Notes under the pieces: generated by a model
Database searches by the model: none
The model's input: the letters and a program-made list of their open reading frames with translations, nothing else
What the model was told of the DNA's origin: nothing
Origin: Clostridia bacterium
GTDB lineage: Bacteria > Bacillota > Clostridia > Oscillospirales > RGIG577
Assembly: GCA_017405765.1 (NCBI GenBank)
Contig: JAFQZS010000010.1
Coordinates: 1-32,816, forward strand
Direction: 5' to 3'
DNA: 32,816 nucleotides
Program-made: the position numbers and the translations under genes
Shown here: positions 26,664 to 32,816 of the stretch, in pieces
Layout of the letters: every line of letters begins with the position of its first letter
How positions within the stretch are numbered: the stretch's first letter is position 1

Positions 26664-26778
26664 ATTCTCCCTCTCCTTTTCGGGCGCATAGGTATGTCGG
26701 ATCATTTATGATACCATTTTACCATATCCCCCCGTTCGCAACAAAAATTCGAAAGGCAGCGGCGCGGCACGCCTCCGC

Positions 26779-26816
26779 ATAAAAAAATCGGGGGCCTTGC
26801 GGCTCCCGATTTTTTA
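26779..26816 (-). terminator. Terminator of pta-ackA
   Basis: On the minus strand a stem of about 14 base pairs (26782-26795 with 26801-26814, one G-T wobble) and a run of T residues lie about 16 bases past the ackA stop. A/T runs on both sides may make it bidirectional. Confidence 0.8.
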
Positions 26817-26832
26817 TGTACAGCCTATATTC

Positions 26833-28032
26833 TTACTTTAACTTCTCAACGATAGCCTTGGTGTCGAGCGCTATCATGAGCTCCTCGTTGGTGGGAATAA
26901 CGAGGGTCTTAACGGTAGCGTCAGCGGCGCTTATGTCTATCTCCTGACCGCGGATCTTGTTCTTCTCGGCGTCTATCTTTATACCCAAGAAGTCAAGGCC
27001 GGAAACGATCTGCTCTCTGAACGCTGCGGAGTTCTCGCCTACGCCTGCGGTGAATACAACGGCGTCAACGCCGCCCATAGCAGCCGCGAACGAGCCTATG
27101 TACTTCTTTACCTGATAGCAGAACTGGTCTATCGTTATCTGTGCGCGCTCGTTGCCTTCCTTTGCGGCAGCCTCAACGTCTCTAAAGTCTGCGCTTACGC
27201 CGGAGAGGCCCAAAACGCCCGACTTCTTATTGAGGATATTGCTTATCGCCTTCGTGTCGAGGTTTTCCTTCTCCATAAGATACGGCAGGATCGCCGGATC
27301 GAGCGAGCCGCTTCTCGTGCCCATGATAAGGCCCTCGAGCGGGGTGAAGCCCATCGTAGTGTCAACCGACTTGCCGCCGTCTACAGCCGTGATGGACGAG
27401 CCGTTTCCTAAGTGGCAGGTGATTATTTTAAGCTCCGAAAGGGGCTTACCGAGCATTGCGCCCACACGCTGGGTAACATACTTGTGAGACGTGCCGTGGA
27501 AGCCGTACTTTCTTATCTTATACTTCTCAAAATACTCGTAGGGCAGCGCATAGAGGTATGCGTATGCCGGAAGCGTGGAATGGAAAGCCGTATCGAATAC
27601 GGCAACCTGCGGGATGCTGCCCAAAACTTCCTTGCAGGCGTTGATACCGATGATGTTCGGCGGGTTGTGAAGCGGCGCGATCTCGCAGCAAGCCTCGCCT
27701 ACCTTCATCATTTCGTCGTCGATAAGGCAGGAATCCTTGAAGAACTCCGCGCCGTGTACGAAACGATGGCCTACGGCGTCGATATCGCTCATGCTGGAGA
27801 TAACTGCGTATCCCTCGTGAGTGAGCGAGTCGAGAACAACGTTTATCGCGTCCTTATGATCCTTCATCGGCACGTCCTTCTTCATCTTCTCCATGCCGAT
27901 AACTTCATGCGTGAGCTTGCCGTCGATGCCTATTCTCTCGCAAAGTCCCTTTGCCATGAGCTTCTCGGTGTCCATATCGATAAGCTGATACTTGAGAGAG
28001 GAGCTGCCGGCGTTGATAACTAATACTTTCAC
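26833..28032 (-). CDS. ackA: Acetate kinase
   Basis: Converts acetyl phosphate and ADP to acetate and ATP, the energy-yielding last step of acetate fermentation. The 399 residues start with the family signature [15 protein letters not shown]. They contain [11 protein letters not shown] (substrate arginine), [12 protein letters not shown] (catalytic Asp region), [11 protein letters not shown] (His), CHLGNGSSI (phosphate loop) and [10 protein letters not shown]. The start is GTG with AAAGGAG eight bases upstream, which matches the usual N-terminus. It lies 36 bases after pta with no intervening signals and is followed by a terminator. Confidence 0.98.
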   Translation of the reverse strand: MKVLVINAGSSSLKYQLIDMDTEKLMAKGLCERIGIDGKLTHEVIGMEKMKKDVPMKDHKDAINVVLDSLTHEGYAVISSMSDIDAVGHRFVHGAEFFKDSCLIDDEMMKVGEACCEIAPLHNPPNIIGINACKEVLGSIPQVAVFDTAFHSTLPAYAYLYALPYEYFEKYKIRKYGFHGTSHKYVTQRVGAMLGKPLSELKIITCHLGNGSSITAVDGGKSVDTTMGFTPLEGLIMGTRSGSLDPAILPYLMEKENLDTKAISNILNKKSGVLGLSGVSADFRDVEAAAKEGNERAQITIDQFCYQVKKYIGSFAAAMGGVDAVVFTAGVGENSAAFREQIVSGLDFLGIKIDAEKNKIRGQEIDISAADATVKTLVIPTNEELMIALDTKAIVEKLK

Positions 28033-28068
28033 TTACATTTCTCCTTTTATTATATTTACAAATAATAT

Positions 28069-29067
28069 TTACATCATCTGCGCCTGTACGCTGGTGATAG
28101 CGACAACGCCTACGATATCCTCGGCGCTGCAGCCTCTCGACAGGTCGTTTACGGGCTTCTTTATGCCCTGGAGTATCGGGCCGTAAGCCTCTGCCTTTGC
28201 AAGACGCTGTACGAGCTTATAGCCGATGTTCGCCGACTGAAGATCCGGGAAGATAAGGCAGTTTGCATAGCCCGCTACCTTGCTGCCGGGAGCCTTTAAC
28301 TGGCCTACCGACTCGATAAGCGAAGCGTCCGCCTGAAGCTCGCCGTCGAGCATGAGCTCGGGAGCGCGCTCCTTTGCAAGCTTAACGGCCTCGCGCACCT
28401 TGTCTGCAGACGCGCCCTTGCCGGAGCCGTAAGTAGAATACGACATCATGGCAACTCTCGGCTCGCTCTTTAAAACGGCCTTGTACGACTTTGCGGAAGC
28501 GATAGCTATTTCAGCCAGATTGTCGGCGTCGGGGTCTATCGTAAGACCGCAGTCGGAGAATACGAACGTGCCGTTGTCGCCGAGCGTGCAGTTGGGAACT
28601 ACGACTACCATGAACGAGGATACATACTTAACGCCGGGAGCAGTCTTGAGTATCTGAAGCGCAGGTCTGAGCGTGTTGCCGGTGGAGTTGATGGAACCTG
28701 CTACCATACCGTCGGCGTCGCCCTTTTCTACCATCATAACGCCGTAGTAAAGCACGTCCTTCATTAAATTTGCAGCTTCCTCGCGCGTTATGCCCTTTGC
28801 CTTTCTCATCTCATAGAAGGTATCTACGTAATCAGCGAACTTGGGGCTCTTTTCGGGGTCTATGACCGGTATGCCCGCGATGTCGGCGCCGATCTCTTTG
28901 GCCTTGTCCGCTATCTCCTTCTCATTGCCTAAGAGCACTACCTTGGAGAAGCCCTCTTTTGCAACCTGTGCAGCCGCATTTATTACTCTGGGCTCAATGC
29001 CCTCGGGCAATACGATGGTCTTTACATCGCTTGCAGCCAGCTTTTTCATGTTACCTAAAAAATCCAT
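28069..29067 (-). CDS. pta: Phosphate acetyltransferase
   Basis: Converts acetyl-CoA and phosphate to acetyl phosphate and CoA, supplying acetate kinase. The 332-residue short form lacks the N-terminal DRTGG/regulatory domains of enterobacterial Pta. Typical motifs include TIVLPEGIEPRVINAA (about 17-32), ADGMVAGSINSTGNTLRP (about 118-135), VFSDCGLTIDPDADNLAEIA and MMSYSTYGSGKG. AGGTGG lies upstream of the ATG. It is first in the pta-ackA unit, behind a strong promoter and a leader of about 84 bases. Confidence 0.97.
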   Translation of the reverse strand: MDFLGNMKKLAASDVKTIVLPEGIEPRVINAAAQVAKEGFSKVVLLGNEKEIADKAKEIGADIAGIPVIDPEKSPKFADYVDTFYEMRKAKGITREEAANLMKDVLYYGVMMVEKGDADGMVAGSINSTGNTLRPALQILKTAPGVKYVSSFMVVVVPNCTLGDNGTFVFSDCGLTIDPDADNLAEIAIASAKSYKAVLKSEPRVAMMSYSTYGSGKGASADKVREAVKLAKERAPELMLDGELQADASLIESVGQLKAPGSKVAGYANCLIFPDLQSANIGYKLVQRLAKAEAYGPILQGIKKPVNDLSRGCSAEDIVGVVAITSVQAQMM

Positions 29068-29158
29068 AGAAGTTCCACCTTTCGATTTATCATAAAAAAT
29101 TGAGCGTGTGCTTAATATGCATTTCGGCTCAAAAAGAGCTATAATACAATTAAATATT

Positions 29159-29187
29159 ATTATAGTACAAAATCTTTAAGAATTCAA
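29159..29187 (-). promoter_or_regulatory. Promoter of pta-ackA
   Basis: TTGAAT (29182-29187), 17 bases, perfect TATAAT (29159-29164) on the minus strand. This is among the best promoter matches in the window, in keeping with a highly expressed fermentation operon. Confidence 0.8.
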
Positions 29188-29199
29188 CGGCTTTTTACG

Positions 29200-29373
29200 C
29201 TAAAATATTATTTGCGTATTTTTATTTAACTCTTGCTTTTTATCGTCTCGGTCCGAAAGGGCTTCATAAGAGCTGCCATATCGGGCTTTTCCCGCATGGA
29301 TCTTTATCTTGGCCCCAAAAACCGCCGCGGGGTATGCGTCATGCCCGCTTTGCCGTCTGCCTCTGTCAGTCAT
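29200..29373 (-). CDS. Possible 57-residue protein overlapping the CYTH-like gene
   Basis: Short open frame whose ATG lies inside the last three codons of the preceding gene (ATGACTGA overlap), an arrangement typical of translational coupling. The predicted product is hydrophilic and basic, includes AAVFGAKIKIHAGKARYGSS, and ends in QIIF. It has no membrane segment or recognised motif and no separate ribosome site. It ends just before the -35 box of the pta promoter. It may be real or a chance frame; it fills most of an otherwise empty gap. Confidence 0.35.
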   Translation of the reverse strand: MTDRGRRQSGHDAYPAAVFGAKIKIHAGKARYGSSYEALSDRDDKKQELNKNTQIIF

Positions 29374-30526
29374 GCGCGCCGAAAAAAGCGTCCATGATCC
29401 GCTGCGTTTTCAGCGAGTCTTCTTTTAACAGTATCCCCATGTTGTCAAGGTAGTTTATAAGCTCCTCACGCACGGCCGCCGCCTCATTATAGTCATCCGC
29501 CTTGACCGACAGCTCAGTAATATACTTGTCTTTGATCTCCCAGACCTCGATCCGTATCTCCGTTCCCCGATGATCCCCCGTGTAGCGCTTGAACATGACC
29601 GGCCCTGCCGTCTGAGCCGCTTCGATCGCATCGGTCCCCCAACCTTCTGTTTTCCAGTCTTTTTCTTCTGACGGCATTTTCTCCCTGATCATGGAAACGG
29701 CCTCGTTAAGGGGCAGCTCGGCTATCCCCGAATACCCGCCCGCGTCCTCGGCGGCTTCGGCCGAAAGACTAAGCGTCATGCTTGAATATCCCCACTCCAC
29801 CTCAGGCGACCACACGTCGTCGGATAGGATAAAGCCCTCCGTTTCCGCCCGGCGCAATTCGGCGGCAACGTCGCCGTCCGTTATGGGATACCGTTTTTTA
29901 TACGTCACCTTGAAGCCGTTTTCCGGTTTGTCCTCCCTGAACCTGATCCGGTTGATCCACCGCTCCTGTGTGAATTGTCGGTCGGCTGTGTCGAGATATA
30001 CCACGCCGAACGATTTATATTTTTTCCCCGTGGCAAATTCATCGCGCACTTCTTTCTTAAGAAAATGGTCTTCATCCAAAACCTGATCGGGATCCAATAA
30101 CAAATGGATCTCATATGAAAGCGGCGTCGTTTCGCCTATGTATCCCAATCGTTTCGCGGCGCACAAGGGTATCATCGAATCATCCAGCACCAAAAAAAGG
30201 GACGACGCGTTTGACACGTCAAAACTCAGGGGCTGTATTCCCGGCGAAAGGTGTTTTTTCTGTGCTCCGAGAAAACGGCCTTCGCCGTCGAAGCGAACGC
30301 ACCATGCGTCTGCGCTCTGTTCGCTGTCGGAGAGATAAAAGGACGCCGACCATCCGTGTTCTTCCCTGTGAACGGAGTCGATGCCTGCTTTCACCTGTTC
30401 TTCCCCGGCGCTTTCTTCTGCGGCAAAGCCCGATGTATGATAAGCGCACGCATATGCGGATACCGAAAAAACGATCAATAATAAAATGCAGGGCAAAAGG
30501 CGCCTCAGCCGTTTACTGTCGCTCAT
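29366..30526 (-). CDS. Secreted CYTH-like domain protein of unknown function
   Basis: Hypothetical exported protein of about 386 residues. A signal sequence (7-25, LRRLLPCILLLIVFSVSA) is followed by a region of about 110 residues with no match I recognise, then a segment from about 138 to 366 with the order of a CYTH/triphosphate-tunnel fold. That segment comprises EIHLLLD (139-145) where ExExK is expected, YLDTADRQF (177-185), INRIRFRE (191-198), VTYKKRYPI (207-215), EVEWGYSSMTLSLS (242-255) and IRIEVWEIKDKYITELSVK near 324-342. The altered ExExK suggests loss of canonical metal-triphosphate chemistry. An uncanonical AYAC at the signal end could be a weak lipobox. The start was chosen for AAAGGAGGA upstream. 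The fold assignment is from memory of motif order. Confidence 0.6.
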   Translation of the reverse strand: MSDSKRLRRLLPCILLLIVFSVSAYACAYHTSGFAAEESAGEEQVKAGIDSVHREEHGWSASFYLSDSEQSADAWCVRFDGEGRFLGAQKKHLSPGIQPLSFDVSNASSLFLVLDDSMIPLCAAKRLGYIGETTPLSYEIHLLLDPDQVLDEDHFLKKEVRDEFATGKKYKSFGVVYLDTADRQFTQERWINRIRFREDKPENGFKVTYKKRYPITDGDVAAELRRAETEGFILSDDVWSPEVEWGYSSMTLSLSAEAAEDAGGYSGIAELPLNEAVSMIREKMPSEEKDWKTEGWGTDAIEAAQTAGPVMFKRYTGDHRGTEIRIEVWEIKDKYITELSVKADDYNEAAAVREELINYLDNMGILLKEDSLKTQRIMDAFFGAHD

Positions 30527-30586
30527 ATATTTTCCTCCTTTGCATGGCGGACTTTTTATTGTCTTCACGATCCTTTTACTGATTTG

Positions 30587-30615
30587 AGCATAAATGATTA
30601 TCGGCGGACGGTCAA
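30587..30615 (-). promoter_or_regulatory. Promoter of the secreted CYTH-like gene
   Basis: TTGACC (30610-30615), 17 bases, TATGCT (30587-30592) on the minus strand, about 60 bases from the start. The -10 box matches consensus at four of six positions. Confidence 0.45.
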
Positions 30616-30711
30616 CCCCTTATAATAAATATAAACCTGCGATACGAAGTTTTTTGTATTTGTTCGACGCGCCGATAAGCCTTTCTGTCGATATCGCGGC
30701 GCGGCATACGC

Positions 30712-30740
30712 TTGACAGAGTTTGAATTCTTTTATAGAAT
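30712..30740 (+). promoter_or_regulatory. Promoter of tmcAL
   Basis: Perfect TTGACA (30712-30717), 17 bases, TAGAAT (30735-30740). Confidence 0.75.
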
Positions 30741-30880
30741 TTGTTTGAAATACTTATGTATCACATCCGCCGCAAAACGCCGTTTACGCCAAAATGCGGC
30801 CCCAAAAAAGCCTTGCATTTACCTAAGTTATCATATACGAAAAAACATTTACCGCTTCAACGCTAAAAAGGTGACTTTTC

Positions 30881-32086
30881 ATGAAAATTGCCGCAATTAT
30901 CGCCGAATATAACCCGTTTCACAACGGTCATGCATATCATATCGCCGAAACAAAGAAGCTTACTGGCGCAGAGGCCGTTGTCGCTGTGATGAGCGGCAGC
31001 TTCGTTCAGCGCGGCGAGCCCGCCGTCGCGGACAAGTATCTTCGCGCTCACGCCGCCGTTTTGGGCGGCTGCGACCTAGTAATTGAGCTTCCCGCCGTTT
31101 TCGCGCTCGGCAGCGCGCAGCGCTTTGCCTGCGGCGCCGTAAGCCTTATCGGCGGTATGGGCTGCGTTTCGGCTCTCAGCTTCGGAAGCGAGTGCGGCGA
31201 TATCGAAAAGCTAAGAGAGCTAAACCGTGCGATAAGGAGCGAGGAGTTCGCGGCGCGCCAACAGGAAATATTCTCGGAAGGAACGTCGTATCCCGCGGCG
31301 CGCGCGGCGGCGGCGCGCGAATTTGTGAGCGTAGAGCTTGCCGACATGCTCTCGCAGCCCAATAACATCCTCGCGCTCGAATATATAAACGAGGCCGAAC
31401 GTCTCTTCCCTTCTTTGTCTTTGATAACCGTGCCCCGCACGGGGGCGTCGCACGACAGCATGGAGACATTCGGCGCGTTCTCCTCGGCGTCGGCTCTGCG
31501 CGAAAGTAAGGGCGCCGATATGACGCGCTTTGTGCCCGAGCGCTGTCTTGCGCTTTACCGAGACGCGATAGACCGCGGCGTTTTCTATGTAAGTACGTCC
31601 GATTTCGACGAGCTTGTACTTTCGCATCTTATACGGCTTTCGCCGTATGAGTTGAGCCGGCTTCCCGATGTGAGCGAGGGGCTAGAAAACAGGATATACG
31701 ATGCGGCGCGTCAGTCGCAGTCGCTTTCTGAGCTTTACGAAAGAGTCAAATCGAAGCGCTTCACCCACTCGCGCCTGCGGCGCGTTATAATGTGCGCATA
31801 TCTCGGGATAAAAAAGAGCGATACGGATGCTCCGCCCGCATATATCCGCGTGCTTGCCCAAAACAAAACGGGGAGCCGCGTTTTGCGCGAGATGAAGCAG
31901 ACGGCGGCGCTTCCGATAATAACAAAGGCGGCTCATATAAGCCGATACGGCGAAGCGGCGCAGGCGCAGTTCGACATTGAAGAGCGCGCTACACGCCTTT
32001 ACGCATATGCGATAAAGGACCGAGAATACAGGCGCGCCCTAAACGACTACAAAAGAAGCGCGCAGGTGATCGGCGCGATGGAATAA
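30881..32086 (+). CDS. tmcAL: tRNA-Met cytidine acetate ligase
   Basis: Forms N4-acetylcytidine at the wobble position of elongator tRNA-Met using acetate and ATP through an acetyl-adenylate (formerly YlbM, nucleotidyltransferase-like). The 401 residues begin with IIAEYNPFHNGHAYHI, including the HxGH-type nucleotide-binding motif (HNGH, about 14-17). They continue with VMSGSFVQRGEPAVADK (36-52), LPAVFALGSAQRFA and LSFGSECGD (about 99-107), all family landmarks. AAGGTGA precedes the ATG. It stands alone as a transcription unit with its own promoter and terminator. It lies close to pta-ackA, which make its substrate. Confidence 0.95.
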   Translation: MKIAAIIAEYNPFHNGHAYHIAETKKLTGAEAVVAVMSGSFVQRGEPAVADKYLRAHAAVLGGCDLVIELPAVFALGSAQRFACGAVSLIGGMGCVSALSFGSECGDIEKLRELNRAIRSEEFAARQQEIFSEGTSYPAARAAAAREFVSVELADMLSQPNNILALEYINEAERLFPSLSLITVPRTGASHDSMETFGAFSSASALRESKGADMTRFVPERCLALYRDAIDRGVFYVSTSDFDELVLSHLIRLSPYELSRLPDVSEGLENRIYDAARQSQSLSELYERVKSKRFTHSRLRRVIMCAYLGIKKSDTDAPPAYIRVLAQNKTGSRVLREMKQTAALPIITKAAHISRYGEAAQAQFDIEERATRLYAYAIKDREYRRALNDYKRSAQVIGAME

Positions 32087-32092
32087 AATACG

Positions 32093-32119
32093 GCGGGCGC
32101 CCCATGCGCCCGCTTTTTT
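32093..32119 (+). terminator. Terminator of tmcAL
   Basis: An eight-base-pair stem GCGGGCGC/GCGCCCGC (32093-32100 and 32106-32113) followed by six T residues, beginning six bases after the stop. Confidence 0.9.
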
Positions 32120-32147
32120 AAATCTTTCCCATATCGTAAATACTCTT

Positions 32148-32186
32148 AAAAAAAGGCACGAGCGCGGGACGTATCGCCCCGCGCTC
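32148..32186 (-). terminator. Terminator of spoVM
   Basis: A perfect nine-base-pair stem GAGCGCGGG/CCCGCGCTC (32160-32168 and 32178-32186) with seven T residues on the minus strand (32148-32154), directly after the spoVM stop. Confidence 0.85.
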
Positions 32187-32190
32187 TCTT

Positions 32191-32268
32191 TTATTCGCCT
32201 CTCATCCCGAAAACGGATCTAAGTATACCGCCCAAGATCTTTGGGACCTTAAGTACAACTATCTTCAT
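32191..32268 (-). CDS. spoVM: Stage V sporulation protein SpoVM
   Basis: Tiny amphipathic peptide that recognises the convex forespore membrane, anchors the SpoIVA coat platform and inhibits FtsH in B. subtilis. The 25-residue product contains PKILGGILRSVFG (residues 9-21), aligning with PKFLGGIVRAMLG of the 26-residue Bacillus protein, including the proline at position 9 needed for shallow membrane insertion. The start has GGAGGTAA nine bases upstream. It follows a small membrane protein gene by 25 bases and is closed by a strong terminator. It is direct evidence that the organism belongs to a spore-forming lineage. Confidence 0.92.
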   Translation of the reverse strand: MKIVVLKVPKILGGILRSVFGMRGE

Positions 32269-32293
32269 ATACGTTTACCTCCAAAAAAACCAC

Positions 32294-32482
32294 TCAGCAC
32301 AATAAAAGCAGAACGCCTATAAGAAAAAGTATTATCCCCCCTATGAGCGCAAGAAGCCACGCGGGGAAAACAAGCGACAATACGACGCCCGCGCCGAGCG
32401 CGATAAGTATAAGGCTCCATATAATGCCCCTCCCGGGCCGCACGGGGCGCATCTTTTTGTCAAAGCCGCTCATCGTCATCAT
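32294..32482 (-). CDS. Small two-helix membrane protein upstream of spoVM
   Basis: Unrecognised protein of about 62 residues. A basic cytoplasmic N-terminus (DKKMRPVRPGRG) precedes two hydrophobic helices separated by a proline (LVFPAW); the second ends in LIGVLLLLC. GAGG lies six bases before this ATG; an ATG two codons further upstream directly abuts the purine run and is less likely. It is on the same strand as spoVM with a 25-base gap and no terminator, so they are probably co-transcribed. A CATATACT box near 32505-32515 loosely resembles a sigma-E -10 element, but no matching -35 was found. A sporulation role is inferred from neighbourhood only. Confidence 0.75.
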   Translation of the reverse strand: MMTMSGFDKKMRPVRPGRGIIWSLILIALGAGVVLSLVFPAWLLALIGGIILFLIGVLLLLC

Positions 32483-32488
32483 ACCCAT

Positions 32489-32816
32489 CCTCTGTATCGG
32501 TATTACAGTATATGACGCGGCGCGGTTTTAGGTGAAAGCAAGGGGGATTTTTTAGAACCGAGGTTCTAAAGACTCCTTTTTAAGTTTGCTTCTCTTGCTT
32601 TGCAAGCAAGAACAAACCTTAAAACTCCGTTTTAAGAATTTGATCCCCCTGCCGGGGGGCGTACTTTTGTGACCAAAAGTACCAAAAGTCCCGGGGAGCT
32701 TTGCTCCCCCGTCCCCACACGAGGGGAAACCCACAGGCCCATACTGCGCCTCTTGAAGCTGATTTACGCCCCACAATCTTCGGCCAGAAGGTCACCATCT
32801 TTAGTAATACTTCCAG
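32489..32816. repeat. Repeat-rich intergenic region at the right end
   Basis: After a short spacer upstream of the small membrane protein gene, the rest is hairpin-forming repeat. Besides the composite element it includes GGGGAGC-TTT-GCTCCCC (32693-32709) and a CCCCACACG-AGGGG stretch related to the C6-GTGT-G6 hairpin near 440. A 74-codon open frame across it is a by-product of the repeats. The last 60 bases hold no recognised feature. Confidence 0.65.
32551..32690 (-). repeat. Composite multi-hairpin intergenic repeat, copy B (inverted)
   Basis: Read on the minus strand it has the same hairpin order as copy A: GTACTTTTG/CAAAAGTAC (32661-32669 and 32674-32682), CTTAAAAC/GTTTTAAG (32618-32625 and 32629-32636), CTTGCTT/AAGCAAG (32594-32600 and 32604-32610), and TTTAGAACC/GGTTCTAAA (32551-32559 and 32562-32570). 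Linkers such as AAATTCTTAAAAC and CAAAGCAAGAGAA are shared with copy A. Confidence 0.7.

Larger units (their letters stand above)
30527..30880. other. Divergent intergenic region
   Basis: The gap between two diverging genes holds one promoter for each side and a leader of about 134 bases before tmcAL. No convincing small gene, riboswitch or terminator was recognised; a 66-codon open frame from 30712 overlaps the promoter and tmcAL and is not credible. Confidence 0.6.

Noticed and set aside
30712-30912. 66-codon plus-strand frame before tmcAL
   Set aside because: It begins on the -35 box of the tmcAL promoter and overlaps the tmcAL start in another frame.
32552-32776. 74-codon minus-strand frame at the right end
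   Set aside because: It is made wholly of hairpin repeats, with Gly/Pro/Arg-rich product and no ribosome site.

Overview
The window is chromosomal DNA of an endospore-forming Firmicute, most likely a Clostridia member. This rests on a 25-residue SpoVM, an AddAB recombination nuclease, TmcAL, Xpt, strong GGAGG-type ribosome sites, frequent TTG/GTG starts and a V-type (not F-type) ATPase operon. No plasmid, phage, transposase, CRISPR, rRNA or tRNA signal was seen. Almost everything is housekeeping; no dedicated novel system could be supported. The unusual material is a set of hairpin-forming intergenic repeats, a few small unlisted genes, and a non-AUG start for one ATPase subunit.

Layout. Bases 1-643 are repeat-rich and non-coding. 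On the minus strand follow trkA-trkH (potassium uptake), then a purine salvage/uptake operon: xpt, a BMP-family lipoprotein, a double-domain ABC ATPase and two permeases. Next on the minus strand are rpmE (zinc-type L31), a small single-pass membrane protein with a coiled coil, and addB-addA. A divergent promoter region separates addB from a nine-gene V-type ATPase operon on the plus strand (peripheral stalk H/G-like, C, I, K, F, E, A, B, D) that ends in a strong terminator.

After it, on the minus strand, lie a BspA-like leucine-rich-repeat exoprotein whose 3' end has been replaced by dispersed repeats, pta-ackA (acetyl-CoA to acetate with ATP), and a secreted CYTH-like protein overlapping a possible 57-codon ORF. 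Then tmcAL (acetate-dependent tRNA-Met acetylation) on the plus strand, and a small two-helix membrane protein followed by spoVM on the minus strand. The window closes in repeats that are an inverted relative of those at the left end.

How the genes work together: Xpt and the ABC transporter form one salvage unit; the V-ATPase and Trk system both serve ion homeostasis; pta-ackA produces the acetate that TmcAL uses. The most noteworthy observations are (i) ntpB has no ATG/GTG/TTG where its conserved N-terminus begins and may start at ATT; (ii) a composite multi-hairpin repeat is present in inverted copies near both ends, with changes that keep the stems paired; (iii) a secreted CYTH-fold protein has a degraded ExExK signature; (iv) an uncharacterised 62-residue membrane protein is paired with spoVM.
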